Part shown: positions 20,189 through 33,800 of the stretch, piece after piece
Layout of the letters: each line of letters starts with the position of its first letter
How positions within the stretch are numbered: the first letter of the stretch is position 1
NCBI GenBank assembly: GCA_026936325.1
Contig: JAPTHN010000001.1
Location: 99,711,859-99,775,858, forward strand
DNA from: Platynereis dumerilii
Lineage: Eukaryota > Annelida > Polychaeta > Phyllodocida > Nereididae
Length of the DNA stretch: 64,000 bases
Reading direction: 5' to 3'
Made by a program: the position numbers and the translations under genes
Notes under the pieces: model-generated
Told to the model about the DNA's origin: nothing
Database searches by the model: none
What the model saw: the letters and a program-made list of their open reading frames with translations, nothing else

Positions 20189-20367
20189 CAGGGACGGACG
20201 CAGGGGGGGATGGGGGGATGCACCCCCCCCCCACCAGACCAAAATTTTATTATTTTCACATGATTAATTTAATCATCAAGCGGTCACGTTATGTTGCGAA
20301 CTATGCGTTCTGCAACGCGATAGCCCGATAGACCCCCCCCCCATCGGAATTTCTGGATCCCCCCCTG
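20189..20367. mobile_element. hAT-like miniature element (179 bp)
   Basis: Ends CAGGGACGGACGCAGGGGGG and, inverted, CAGGGGGGGATCCAGAAATT. Flanked on both sides by ATAGATAG (20,181-20,188 and 20,368-20,375), the 8-bp target duplication expected for hAT elements, although the site lies in a GATA-rich run, which weakens this point. CAGGG(G/A)CGGA ends are common for hAT-type MITEs. Confidence 0.7.
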
Positions 20368-21420
20368 ATAGATAGATGGATAGATAAAAAGTTTTGGAAG
20401 ATACCTTGAATTGATATTGAAAAGCCATGCAATGTATTAAAAGAGGGAATGGTTAATGATACAATGTGATAAAGAAATGTTTTTTTTTACACAAGAAACC
20501 TTGTCCATATTGATGCTAATATCATGCTACTATAGATTGTTGAGTATCACTGTATCACCCTGTCTGATTCAAGGAATCCTATGGATGGGGTTTCCTGGCT
20601 TTGTGTTCAAGGGCCTGAATGGTTCATTGAAAGAACATGAGCAATGGCCATTTATATTCAGCAACACGAATCCTCTAATAGCTTTTGGTCTCTTCCTGGT
20701 CTTTTTCTATCCACTATACCGGAATAATGTTCATTTCTATATATTAAGCGTAGAGGAAATAAACTAAGTTCAGAAGGGAATAACTTACAATGTCAATTTT
20801 GACATGTAAATAAACAAATGGATGAGTGCACAGATAGATAGACAGTAATTATGTTGGTATGCAAATTGAAGTTCTTTTTGAGACTTTTCAACTATGGCAC
20901 TTAGAATGTTGTATGATACAAATTGACAAAGTTATTGAGAACCGCATATTGCGAAAAATCGTCTAAAATGGGCAAAAAGGACTAAAGTTCAAGGCTCTTG
21001 AGGCACCAGTTAATCATATAGAAATGCTTTAATATTCTGCATAGGTCCGTTTTATAGGTTGTATCACAAAATGAGGGGGTGTCCCATCAAAAATTAGGAC
21101 ATGTTTTTTTTTGGACACCCTACTTCTTATGCCGCCATGGCAGAATTATGCCTGATGATCTATACAAGTGCGCTGTCAGTGCATAACTAGGTTATGTTGA
21201 CATTCTGGGAGTATATGTTTGGTCACATATCCCTCTCTGGCATCTTGATCATTTTGTAGTAAGATGCTATGTACCGGTTGGGCAAATAATGTTTTTTGTC
21301 ATGCAAGTGATGTTTTCAGTCTTTATGAAGAAAGAAAAAAAAGTGTTTTATCAGGGAAAACAGCTCCATTGCACAGATAATAATATTATTATTTGGTTTG
21401 AGATTGTTCTTCTCAGAGGT

Positions 21421-21667
21421 CTAGCGTCCAAAGGGAAAACCTAGTAAGTCACATTTTGGGCCAAATTGAGTTAAGGTCAAAATAGGACTTCTGAGACATG
21501 TTTCTATATATTTATTAGGTTCAGATTTCCGAGAAGTGGCCCATAACCCAAGAATGACACTTGCAAATCCCAGTAAGTCTATCTCTTACCGCACGGACTG
21601 AAATTTAAAAGTCAATTTTCTCAGAATGTGCTAATTGTGACTTACTGGGTTTTCCTTTGGACGATAG
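21421..21667. mobile_element. Miniature TIR element (247 bp) with empty site
   Basis: Ends CTAGCGTCCAAAGG and, inverted, CTATCGTCCAAAGG; the inverted similarity goes on through AAAACC(Y)AGTAAGTCACA. AGGT flanks both sides (21,417-21,420; 21,668-21,671), and the paralogous copy at 17,937-17,940 has a single AGGT and no element. That gives exact ends and a 4-bp (perhaps up to 6-bp) target duplication. Superfamily not determined. Confidence 0.82.
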
Positions 21668-24439
21668 AGGTAGGCCTATAAAAAAAATTTAGTTTTTGTG
21701 TATCATGATTTATGTTTCATTGTTAGAAAGTAAAGTAGCTTCTGGAAACATTTATTCTTAACACTGGCGGTGAAATATTTATATTATGTTGACTCAGATG
21801 AATAAACAAATATGCACTTTTATGAGTATCAGCTTTTTTGGCTTTGTCGGCACGTTTTCAAACTTTATCAGCTGTGTCAATTAGAGGAAATAATTCAACA
21901 AAAAAACACCATTTTGTAAAAATGTATTTGATTTGAAGTTTGATGATTACATCCACAAAGACTTATTTTCATTACTAAATATATATCGGATATTGAAGCG
22001 ATATATGTTACTTCAATGCAAACAAATCTCATTATCTAGATAAACCAAACTCATGATAAGCAATTTGTCATTTTGTAAATGCCATCTTAAATATTACGTA
22101 CAGTTACCATGCTTGTTCTTATAACCTGCCTAGCCGCACTTTTGGCTTGCTTGCTCTGTGCCTTTTCATCACAATTTGATGCAACTGTTCTGGTGACAGA
22201 TGCCAAGCTAATTTTCTCATCACTATAGATAATCACATCAACAATAAATATATCATGTAGTTTCATGACAGAGTCCTCAGCATCATGAGATTGGATTACC
22301 TAGGATGAACATTCTGATTTGGTGGTTTCCCCTTTCACATTTGCTTCCTTGCTACTGACAAAAATTATACGTAAGAATAAAGATGTAATGAAAGACAAGT
22401 CTGAAAGAATCATTTTTAAGCCTGGTCCTGAAGTGATACTATAAAAACAGATCATATATTGGAATAGAAAATAAAGTGCCTTCATTTCCCTATTCATAAT
22501 AACATTTCACAACTCGAAATTCACAAAAAGGAGTGTGCGGATTGTTCCCGCAATAGAAACTTTTCACATTTATATTCACAGAGAGAAAATCCTAATTCTA
22601 TGTATGTGTCACCTGATTGTCATCTAGACAAGCTTACCCAGTAATCCTTCATCTGTGGCAATGCTAGCTGTCAGTGCCGCTGCTCGTTTGTATGTCTTCA
22701 TCTCTGACTGTGTCCGTTAGATATTAACACTTCTCCTGTCACTCTTAGACTCTTTGCTCCAGATTCCCAATTAGCGAGGTTGTCACAACAGTTCTTGGCA
22801 CCTGTGCTGTACACTGCATCTCAGCTCCAGATGTCATGTAATGCCACCTCTTGTTTGTGGGTTCTCAGAGAGTTCTCATTTTTATCCAGACTCAAGCTGT
22901 TGCAGAAAAAAAGGATGTAGCACTGCTGCCCGGGAAATATAAATATGCTGTACAGAGTGGACACTGCTATACAGTGTATACTGTATAGTACACTTTTGCA
23001 TGGACTATACTGGTACTGTGCAAATTACTTTGGATAGTCTCCCTCCAACCACAGGGTGCCTTGAAAAAATAAATTTATTACACACGCACAGTAACGTTAA
23101 CTGTTGACCTGCAATATTCTGGAAACAGGATGAGAAAATTGCAGCATGCAATTATCTGTAAAAAAGACTTTTTAAGTTCATCAAACAATCATCCTTGGAG
23201 TATGACTCTTGATACTTTTGGTCATTATTGTACCTACGATAGCAAGGAAAAGCAGAATGCCTGAACACACTGTCCTTGCTTGAAGCACCTCTTATCATGA
23301 CCATTATGAAAGTCGTGAGGATCTTGTCAATTCCATGAAGTGGGAAGACCTAGGCTCGCTGCCTTTGCAGAATAGCTTGGGCAGCAGTTCTGTAGCCCAT
23401 GCTTACAGTAATGAGGGCCTAGATGACCTCTTACAGATATACCAAGTATCCAGTAGATCTTGAGGTATTGCTGTCATAAACATTAGTGATGCTCCAAGTA
23501 ATGTAGGCCTTGATGCCTTGCATATAGAATGTACCTTATCATATCTACATTCTGTGCCAAGTTATTGAGCTTCAACTTCATTGTCACACCTCAAAAGGAA
23601 TAATTTTATTTTCTTGTCACTCTCGAATGGGTAGTTATATTCCTTCAGGTAAATGTGTTCCATCGCCCATGCCCACAGTAATGAGCACCGATATCCTCTC
23701 ACAGATATTGATTATCCATCAGATCTTCAGGTATACATTGCAGTTGTCACGAATGTCATCAATGGTATGAGCACAGTGAGTGCCAATGCAGATATAGATG
23801 CATTTTTGTCAGAAAAAAACGATATTCCGGTTGAAAGTATCTTTATCCACAAGCTACTTGATCCATTACTACAGGGAATCAAGAAGTGCAACGAAATGAC
23901 AATGTGTTTGGTGTTCAAGTAGCTTTGCCACGTCATACATTTTCATGCTCCTCTGAGCACAGATAGTGTATCACACTTTACAATTATTTCCATTACTGAA
24001 ACAACACCCTTGAATGATCATAACAATTACAATTTCACTGTAAAAAGTGCATGGAGACAGGGCCTCAACAGGTCAACTGAATCCTAAGGAGGTGATCGAC
24101 CATCAAAGGGGGTGGTTTTGAAGTTGTTGTTTTTTTATAAGTAGTTTCTGGCTCAGTTTTTGTGAAATACAATTTATCATTTCTGCTAGGGGGATTTCAT
24201 AACAAGGTGTTGTTTGATCTTTAAAAGAATGTTTGGGGAATTCGTGCTCTTGAAATAAATAATTACTGCCACAGTTGCCATGAAATAAATAATTTCCCGT
24301 TGAGAAAAATTCCAAGCCCGCCCGGAAATTTTTAAAATGGTCGCTCTCTAAGATTCTGTAGACACACTTTTCTTCAATCATCTCATTATCGTGAGATACA
24401 ATTCTATTCAACAAAACTACAAAAAAGGGAAAGGACCAC

Positions 24440-24665
24440 TGTTGAAAGAAAGGGAGATATAAAGTTGGACAGATAGATTGACAGATAAATATATAGAGAG
24501 ATAGAGAGGTAGACAAAGAGATAGACATTGAGAGATATATACAGACATAGATAGATCAATTTAAATGGATAGATAGATAGATAGATGAGATTGACGGGTA
24601 TAGAAATATGGAGAGATATAGACAGAGATAGATATTGAAAGATGGATAGATGGAGAAAGACATAG
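24440..24665. repeat. Degenerate GATA/GACA microsatellite
   Basis: A long run of AGATAGA, GACAGATA and GAGAGATA words with many substitutions. ORFs with repeated Ile-Tyr-Leu-Ser on the other strand are products of this run. Confidence 0.85.
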
Positions 24666-24686
24666 CGGCGATAGAGAGATAATGAT

Positions 24687-24851
24687 CAGTGGCGTCAGTT
24701 CCTATGGGGCTGGTGGGGAAGATGCCCCACCTCTTTTTGCCAAGAAAAGGGTAAACAAATTCTGAGTTTCTGTAAAACTCTCTGTGCCCATGCAAAAGAA
24801 TGCAAAAACTTGTCAATGCCCCACCACTTTATTTAGAAAATGACGCCACTG
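24687..24851. mobile_element. hAT-like miniature element (165 bp)
   Basis: Perfect 11-bp ends CAGTGGCGTCA / TGACGCCACTG, flanked by a perfect 8-bp duplication ATAATGAT (24,679-24,686 and 24,852-24,859). Both the CAGTGGCG ends and the 8-bp target duplication are hallmarks of hAT elements. No coding capacity, so it must have been moved by a transposase from elsewhere. Confidence 0.93.
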
Positions 24852-27640
24852 ATAATGATTGATGGATTCATAGATCCATTCACATACGTACTCTGTCAGT
24901 AGATGATACTGATGACAACTATAATATGTATAATAGAAAAATACTTGCAAATTGAATAATATTTCATAATAATTATTAGTAATTTTTACTGGGTTGGAGA
25001 CAGTGCACTGTGTGACAATGTAAGACTGGCACATTGCCCTAACTGTGATCAACTGTGTCGTTTTTGCTTTGTTGAACTTGATCACCTCTTTATCAACAAA
25101 TGAAAAGTAATGATTGATTGTTGTCTTCGGTTTGGCAAATATTTACACTCAGTGCTCAATGGTGCATAGAAAAATCACTCGTCACAAGACCACTTGGGCC
25201 ACAAATCACATGATTCTTTCATTGCACTTCTTGTTTCCCTGTAGTAATATCATCATAAGGAGTTCAGCTAAGGTAATATGAATGCACAGTCATAGGTTGC
25301 AACATAATGGGGCTAACATAAAATGGTTTCTGATTATATATTATATAACCATGGTGATTCTTGCACCACTAGCCATTGTATGGAGTAATGTGAGATATGA
25401 ATAATACTTTCACTGTGTTGTCTCCTTGGCCTCATTTAATCTTTCTTGACAATATGTTGGTGAAATACATGTTCATCTGGACAATGCTGCAGTACTATTT
25501 TCCCCTGTATATTTTTTAATCAACCGTACCTTCAAGTTTCTACTTGTTTCCTTTTGGTTTCTTTCCATTATTTTGATGCAATGATATCCTCATGACAAAT
25601 GCAATGCTAATAGGTTTGTCGTCATCGGTGATCAGATCTGCTTCAGATCTGCTTCAAGCAGGTTATTTTCATGACAGCACCCTCAGCATTATGAAATAAG
25701 ATTGCCGAGGATAAGCATTTCAATTTGATGGGTTTTTTTTTCTTTCTATTGGCTTTTCTGATTACAGACAGCGGATATGAAAAGAGAGATGGAATGTTAG
25801 ATAGACCTGGAAGGACCATTTATTTTAATAAGTAGAGACAGCAATTGATGATGGAAATTTTACTTGCGTTTTACGGACTTAAAGTAGCTCATTTCTCTTG
25901 TCATGATTAATGATTTAGTATGATAGTGTATCTAGAAGCTGGTCAATCACCATGATCAAATCATCCACTAGTCTCATTAGATGGAAAATTTAATGCTTGA
26001 TAAATAAGAATATCTAAATTTCATGTCATTAGTGTAGGGTCTCTAAATGATTAGCTTAATTGGCTTTATATAGACAAACTTTCCAAGTTGATTAATTTCA
26101 GGGACAGTGGATATTTTGTTTACAAGAGAGCTTCCCAGAGCTTATAAGCTGATCACTGACCCTGCAGTGTTGCATGATACATCAAAACTAAACATTAACT
26201 AAAGTAGTTCATTGGGAGTCATGAAAACTTTATGATATTCCTATTTGACCTTTTTAATGATATTCCTTTTTGACCTTTTTAATGATATATGAGGATATTG
26301 CTCAGGAGCCTCTGTTGATTCTTGCACTTATGACAGCTGTCAATCAGCATAAGTTTCACAAATTGCTTCCAATGTTGCCCTGCTCCAGTCATGCATATTG
26401 TGCCCAAGCATTATCACGCGAAGTTCTCATTTTATCCTGCATGGAAATCCAAATTTTTATCTCCTGGCAACATTCATCTTTATTTCCTCACACGTTGTTG
26501 ACAATAGGTTTGTAGACCTTTTCCCTGGAGGTAATTAGTTCAATTTTGCACATTATCCCCTTTCTTGATAAGCATATATTTTCCTTTGCTTATTTATTTA
26601 TAAAACTTGACTCTGCGGTGCTTTACTCATAAAACTCGACTCAGTGGTGTTTAAGTTTTTCCATTTTGTTAAAGCCTAAATTTGGCTGCATTTTGTATTA
26701 AACAGCATGGTGAAGAGTTCGACCTTTAAGTAAATTATGAATTTGCAAGTAACATCTGAACATTTGATGAAACACAAATCAACTTTTGCTTTTCGCCTCC
26801 AAATCATGATGCATTTCCAGTCCATAATACTACTTAGTCCAGTCTTATGCAATTATTGCGGGATCCCTCCCTATAATAATACTATTTATTTCACACTTGA
26901 TAAATCTTGTGTTTTCAAACTGACAAGAGAGTGGTCCGTGCATCGTTTTTGCTGGATAAATGATTTCAATTGCGTTTCTACTCCTGTCCCGCTGCTCGCA
27001 TCATCTTCTTCCATTTCAGCTGAGTCAAATTTTTAATTCCCTCAATGCCATCCAATGCCATCCATTTTCTATCCAATATTCAGTTTTCCGTCTCTTTGCA
27101 AATCACTTCAAGGAGAGGAGCAGTTGAGTCTTATCGCTTCACACCTTCAAAGAAAAAAAAAACAGCTTCGGCTTTTCATTCATCAAATTTTACATTTTCT
27201 CTCTCTCTCAGTCCGCTTAAAACTTGTCTAGAGGGGTTGGGAAGGAATATGAATAAAAAACACTATGTAACGGCTTGACATCTATGCTGACAGATAAACA
27301 GCCTGATAGCCAGACAGCAATGTTAGACAGCAAGAATGGACAGACAGCCACTAGACAGAGATATATTGATGGATGAAAGACAGACAGAAGGACAGATACT
27401 TGTGGTAGAGAAGGTGGCATCAAAAAGCTTGTCAGATATTTTAGGAAGGAACGTTGAATGATATAATGTGATAAAGGAAGCTTTTTTTTTACAAGAGGAA
27501 CCCAGTCCACATAGATGATGCTATGTATCATTGAGTATCACTGTATCAGCCTGTCTGATTTAAGAAATGCTGTTGATGGAGCTTCCTGGCTTTGTGCATA
27601 AGGGCCAAAATGGTTCATTGAAAGTACATGAGCAATGGCC

Positions 27641-27849
27641 CAGTGTTGGAGGTCTCGAGGCCGGCCTCGTCCACGGGGCCATTTTTTGGTGGCCTCGGCC
27701 TTGGCTCGGTCTCGGATGCCAAATCCTTGGCCTTGCCTCGGTCTCGGGTGTCATTGGGTAGGTAAAAAAATTGTTATGGCCTCAGCCTCGCCTTGGCCTC
27801 GGAGGCTCATGCCTCGGCCTCGGATGTCCCGGCCTCGACTACAACACTG
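27641..27849. mobile_element. GC-rich hAT-like miniature element (209 bp) with empty sites
   Basis: Ends CAGTGTTG / CAACACTG, flanked by a perfect 8-bp duplication CAATGGCC (27,633-27,640 and 27,850-27,857). The other three unit copies carry one CAATGGCC and no insert (20,642; 45,597; 55,212). The inside is made of GGCCTCGG-type words and is far richer in GC than anything near it. 8-bp duplication and CAG...CTG ends point to hAT. Confidence 0.93.
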
Positions 27850-30800
27850 CAATGGCCATTGATATTCAACAGCACGAATCCTTTAATAGCTTTAGTCTCT
27901 TTCTGGTATTTTTCCATCCATTTGCCTCCAATAAAGCTAGTATCTTTACATTAAACATGGAGGAAATAAGCTTAGTTCATGAGGGAATACCTCTGCTTGT
28001 CTGCTCAGTCTGGTTGTGTTGGATTATAAAAGCACTGTAAGTTGCACATGGTATCCCTTTGCTTGTCATATGCAGACTGTATCATTCGGAGGAAATTTAT
28101 AAATCAAATAATATTATATAGTATTAATCGCATTTATTTATCTGATTTGAAAGTTTGAATATTTCCTTCCATTATGACTTCTTGACAGTGGTTTATTAAT
28201 TGGATATCAAAATAATATTTTCATCATTTGATTATACAAACACAGCATGCAGATGCATACCAATGGCTGACAGTTGTCTTGTAGTTTCTTCTGATGAATT
28301 CCAAAATCAATGTTATAACAATTATTTCTTTGGTGAAACTAAGTTTCTATGCAAATGTTTATGTTTAACAAATGCCAAGGTGACCCCCTGAGTAATAGTA
28401 AGGAAAAAACAAGTGCATCTCTCATGAAGGTTGGCAGTGATAAAAAGTGTAAACAAGTAATATGTGTCAGAATATGATGAATTTATGCCTGTGGGACTTA
28501 TTCCATGATGTAGCACACACACAGGGGGGGGGGATCCAATAATAGCAGGCCAACTATAATTATCAGCTCCTATGCAATTGTGTAAGAGTTGCAAAATTAT
28601 CAATAGATCTATCTTCAGACAGCGGTTTATTCAAACCTTTTGTTGTTATGATACCATAGTTTACCTTTAATCAATATCAGTTCATGAAATATTGTATCAA
28701 GGATAAATGCATTAGCACTAACTGTCCATCGGATAACTGTCTTTACATCAAGGATATCATATAAGTTATAACAATCCTTTGCACAGTTGCAGGTTGTACA
28801 TTCTGGCATGGATGGCCATCACTTGTTGCATTTATTGTACTCAACCTTTCAATAAAACAACACTGTCAACCACACTGATATTAGCCAACATCCATCAGTC
28901 ATCTAACATATCAGATGAAAATCAAAATGGAAAATGGATATTCACTATGCCAAATGCATGGCTCAATACGATCACAATTTCAAAGTTGAATGGCCGTTTG
29001 AAGTTCTTTCTAAATCAACAGCCTTTGCATCAAAACTATTAAAATTGATTATGCAAGGCAATCTTAAGGCCACTTCAGATCATTTAGACACCTTAAAATT
29101 CTGAAGATTGAGTGTCAAGAAATGATGAAGAAAGATCAAGTTATATAAACCCCTATAACATAACATGCAGTTGTGAACTTTCAACTACTGGCCAAAATGC
29201 ATACCATTAATTGAAATGTATGTTTTCTTCCTGCAAGATAAAATAGCACTCTTATAAACTGGACCTTGATTGCCTTTTCCTAAACGGAATGTGGTGCCTC
29301 CTTCTACATGACAGTTATGACATCCTAAGGTTTTTTTTTTCTCTGACCTACCATAACTGTAACCTTTTTGGAATGGACATTATTAGAGCACACATGCATT
29401 GGTTGACTTGTCAGTTCTGTTCGAAGATGTTTCCTGTACTTTTCACAAAGATATTGACTGACATGATTCTTTGTTACTACAAATACTATTACTCTTTTTT
29501 ACCGATTTCTTTACTATTACTTTTTATAACCTATTTCCTTTATAAGTCATTGTTTGATTTCCTCATGTCTCACTTGTTCTTCAACTAAATTCCTCGGGCC
29601 AGCTGAGTGCCACATTTAGACTCAAGAATGACAAGTAAAGTTCTGGAAATACTGTCACAGGACACAGTGTTCCTTTAAAAAGTTTAGGATTTTCGAAATG
29701 AAGCCTAAAAACTTGAAGTGCACGATTTTAGAGCAAGGTTAGGAGAACAATTAAGAAAGAAAACGAAAAAAATTGTATTAGGAGAATTTTTAGTAATGTC
29801 AATTTTAAGATTTTGGTTCATAACACTCTCATTTTCATGCTGAAATGGGGGTACAGTAAGCCGGTTAATCAGGTAGAGGTACTTCAATGAGATAGATATT
29901 AATAAAACAAAAAAATCCTTAGATTTCCATGACCATTGTGTTTGTGTTGCACAAGTTTTGCCAAAACCTCGTATAGTGTGTGACCATCACATATGAATGC
30001 ATGATATCACAATAAGCATGCATGTTCGCAGCCTTGCTGAATTGATTCTGTTGTGTGTTTTGAATGTTTTTACCAGATTTGAACTAGTTAAGCCCAATCA
30101 TGATAGTTTTATAATGTTTCGTTACCAGATATAGTCCCTAAAAACCTTCAATTGTGTTTTCTTATATTAGTAAAAATTTGTGGATTACTGATGTCCCGCA
30201 AGCAAGGCATATGATTTATGATTGTCATGTAACATTTCAGTAGAATATCATAAAAATGTCATATAAATGTCAACAAATTACCCCTGTTCTTGGATTATAT
30301 GAATATGGTTTATAGGTTATATTGCCTCAATTAATGCAATAATTACAAGACAAGGGCATTTTAAGATGGACTGATTTATTCATCCAGACTAACAGAATGT
30401 GCATGTGGGATCCTGGATACTGTTAACATAATTATGCAATTGTTTCTGATGTTTGTTGTGTGCTTTTTCATCATAATTTTCATGCAGTGTTGTTCTGGTG
30501 ACAGATGCAAAGCTAATTTTCCGATCATTGAATATAATTACATCAACAATAAATATATTCCATGTAGTTTCATGACAGAATCCCAAGCATCCTGAGATTA
30601 GACTGCGGAGGATGAAATTTTGATTTGATTGTTTCCCCTCCCACATTTGCTGCCTAGATTTGAAATAATGTGCTGAAAAGAAGACGTAATGAAAGAGAGG
30701 CCTGAAAAATCATTTTTATGCAAGGTTGGATGTTCCTAAAGTCATGCTATGTATAAAGATATATTAATTTATTAGAATAGAAAAAGAATTATACTTTCAT

Positions 30801-33800
30801 TTCCCATCCACAGTAACATATCACAGGCGCAAAATTCATAGAAAGGGTTTGTAGTATGTTACCAAAATAGAAACTTCTAATATCTATTTTCAGGGAGAGA
30901 AAATCCTCTATAATATATATGTGTCACCATATTGTGATCTAGACAAGCTTCCCTGATCCTTCATTTGTGGCAATGCCAGCTGTCAATGCCATTGCTCATT
31001 TGGGCTCATTTGTATGTCCTCATCTCTGACTGTGTCCGTTAGATATTAACATTTCTACTGTGACTCAATTGCTTCACATTCCCAATTAGCGAGGTTGTCA
31101 CAACAGTTTTTGGCACCTGTGCTGTAAACTGCATCTCAGCTCCACATGTCATGTGTGCCACCTCTCTTGTCTGCAGGTCCTCAGAAAGTTTTCTCTTCGG
31201 TCATGACGCAAACGTTTGCAGAAAACTAGTGTGCTGCACAGGTGCTAGGAGAGATGAATATTATGCTACAGAGTGTGCTATGCCAGATAATTTTGCATAA
31301 CTATACTTTCACCAGGCAAATCACTTTGGGTCGTCTCCCACCAGAAGGTGTTTTGAAAAATAAATGATCAGGAGACAGGATGTGGCAATTGCAATAAAAC
31401 TTTAACCATACAATATTGTATAGTGTGATTCTTGATTCATTTGTCCACCAGAGTATGTACCTGTCTTGGATGATTGGATCATTATATATTTTGTAATACC
31501 TATCATTGCAAGGAAAAGCAAAATGCCCTGGCAGACTGTCCTTGCCTGAAGCAGTACTTTTCAAGACTATTACAAGAGTTGTGCTCTTGGGAGGATCTTG
31601 TCAATTCCATGAAGAGGGAAGCTCTAGGCGTGCTGCCCAACACAAAATAGCTTGAGCAGTTCTGTAGCCCTTTTCAACAGTAATGAGGACCTCTTACATA
31701 TATACTAAGTATCCAGCAGGTCTTGAGGTATTGCTGTCATGAATATCTGTGATGTTGTGAGTAATGCTGTGATTAATGTAGGCCAATTTTTCTGGGTTAT
31801 TTGACCCTTTAATATCGTCCTTAAAATCCTACACAATGACAAAATTATGTTCAGCTGAATGTAGGATGATGGCACATTCATTGGTGACAACATAAATTCA
31901 ATGGAGCTTCGTAGCATAAAAGGTTTGCAGTTATAATCACTAGGCATCGTATGGAGTACTGTAAGACATGACTAATTAAATTTCATGAATTTTTTCTTGC
32001 TAAGGGCAGATTTCACATGCTGCAAAATGACTTACTAGTGCTTATGATACATTTGGACATCAGTTGCATTAGCACAATCCTGATCTTCCAACAGAATATA
32101 AGCCCCAACATAATTGAATACTATAGCTTCTCAATCTTCTCAATGCACCTTTTCTGAGGAAGGATGCCCGAAAAGACAAAAAGCTGTAGTCTCAGTTTTT
32201 ATATTGTCAATGTATTAAATAAAATCATGGGTGAAACTTTTTTTTTCTGTTGGGTCGGTAGATCAGAGTAGCTAAAATTCAATTATGTCAGGCCTGGTGG
32301 TAATGTAACAGCAATGAATGATCAAGGACAGAATTGTTTATGCTGATCCTAACTGCAATGCAAATGAAAATACCAGCAGGGTACCACATCTGGTCTGCTC
32401 CTGGGAGACCTGGCTATCAGTTCAGAAAAAAGTTCTATAGCTGATCATGTGTTCGTTAACATAATTTGCATAGACAGATTTTGCTAATGTAACACGATGA
32501 AAAGGATGGATGCAACATTGCCTTTACATTAGCAATAAAAGAGCAGCTACCACACTCAGTTGTTCATGTCGTTGGTGATGTAAATAGGCAATTAAGACAT
32601 ATTTTTCACTAAAGTTTTTGGAATTTTACGTTTGAAATCGGCATAGGTGGCAAGATGAACATGATACAATGAAAAACCTATGGTACATTCCAGAACAGTA
32701 TTGCAAAAGGCATTTGGACCAGAGGGCTGTGTTGCTCTTCCCTTGTTTTGTTTCATGTCATGACCAGGCATGCATGCTAACCTGTCATATATAAAAGAAT
32801 GAAAATTTCACTGAAAATATTTTCCAAAGTTTTCAGCAGACCCTTAGAGATGTGTGAGCGAAGAAGTAGTTCTGTTAGGGAAACTATGATAGCAAGGCAC
32901 CTTTTAGTTAACATGCCTGGTTAAATTATATATAATTCCACTAGAACAGCAGCACACCAAGACTCCAAGAGGGATGCCCAGATGCATATCAGGCAAGTTA
33001 CAATGCATCAATGCGATCACTAATTTAATGATTGCAAGCAATAATCAAAAATGTAGGAAGTGAACAGCTGTCATAAGGCTTATCCCTTTCCAAATGGTCC
33101 TGCAATGCCATTTTTAAAATATGTGTGAATGAATCACAGCTGAACCTGAGCTGACTAGGTAAGACCAGAACTCAACCGCGCCAACGTTGAGAACTCAAGA
33201 ATTAAGTATGACCCTGAAATAAGAAGTGAAGGGCTGCACAAAAATTACTTTTTATTAATCCAGCGGATTTCTCACCCCTCAAAACATGGATGTAGGACTG
33301 TAGGACATATGCCATTTGCTGTTCTAGGTTGATAATTTATGAAGTTATGGCCAAATTTTGTAATTTTCGTGATGGCAGAACAAAGATGGCCACCGTAAGC
33401 ACAAGGGCCAAAATTTGAGATGGCCCTATATCTAATTCCTTTTTATGTGTTTTCTGCTACATGTGTACCACGTTTCATGCTTTTATCATAAAAGGCACAT
33501 TGGTTTCACATATCTGCTGGACTACGTGTACCTCTGTGCAATTGTTAATCAACCATACCTTCCCTTTTCTACTTGTCTTTTCTGTTGGCTTCTCTCCATT
33601 ATTTTGATGCAAAGATATCCTCATTACAAATGCAATGATAATAGGTTTTGTCATTATCTTTGATCAGATCCGCTACAACCAGCTGATTTTCATGACAGCA
33701 CCATCAATATCATGAAATAAGATTGCAGAGGATGAGCATGTAATGTTAGCGGGTTTTTTCTTTCCACTGGCATTTCTGAAATTACAAAAGAAATTGAATA

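Larger units (their letters stand above)
19520..26684 (+). repeat. Tandem 7.2-7.9-kb unit, copy 1
   Basis: Landmarks in order: a block with AAAGCTCAGCCT; a block with TTCAAGGAGATGAGCAG (19,890); the CTATGGATGG...TTTCCTGGCTTTGTG block (20,580); TGATGATCTATACAAGTG (21,160); TGATGCAACTGTTCTGGTGAC (22,180); CATCTCTGACTGTGTCCGTTAG (22,700); AAATGCAATGCTAATAGG (25,600); and TGACAGCTGTCAATCAG (26,330). The same blocks recur in the same order in three later copies. No gene recognised. Miniature elements have inserted into it. Confidence 0.85.

Noticed and set aside
23653-23922. 89-codon plus-strand ORF in unit copy 1
   Set aside because: The frame is not kept in the matching block of the other unit copies.
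24103-24816. Minus-strand ORFs rich in Ile, Tyr, Leu and Ser
   Set aside because: They largely translate a degenerate GATA/GACA microsatellite and a hAT miniature element.
27641-27849. CpG island or promoter of a host gene
   Set aside because: Exact 8-bp duplications and three empty sites show that it is an inserted transposon.
32090-32240. A possible LINE or Penelope-like 3' end (CTGAGGAAGGATGCCCGAAAAG)
   Set aside because: Only one short word resembles known 3' ends; no RT piece is nearby.
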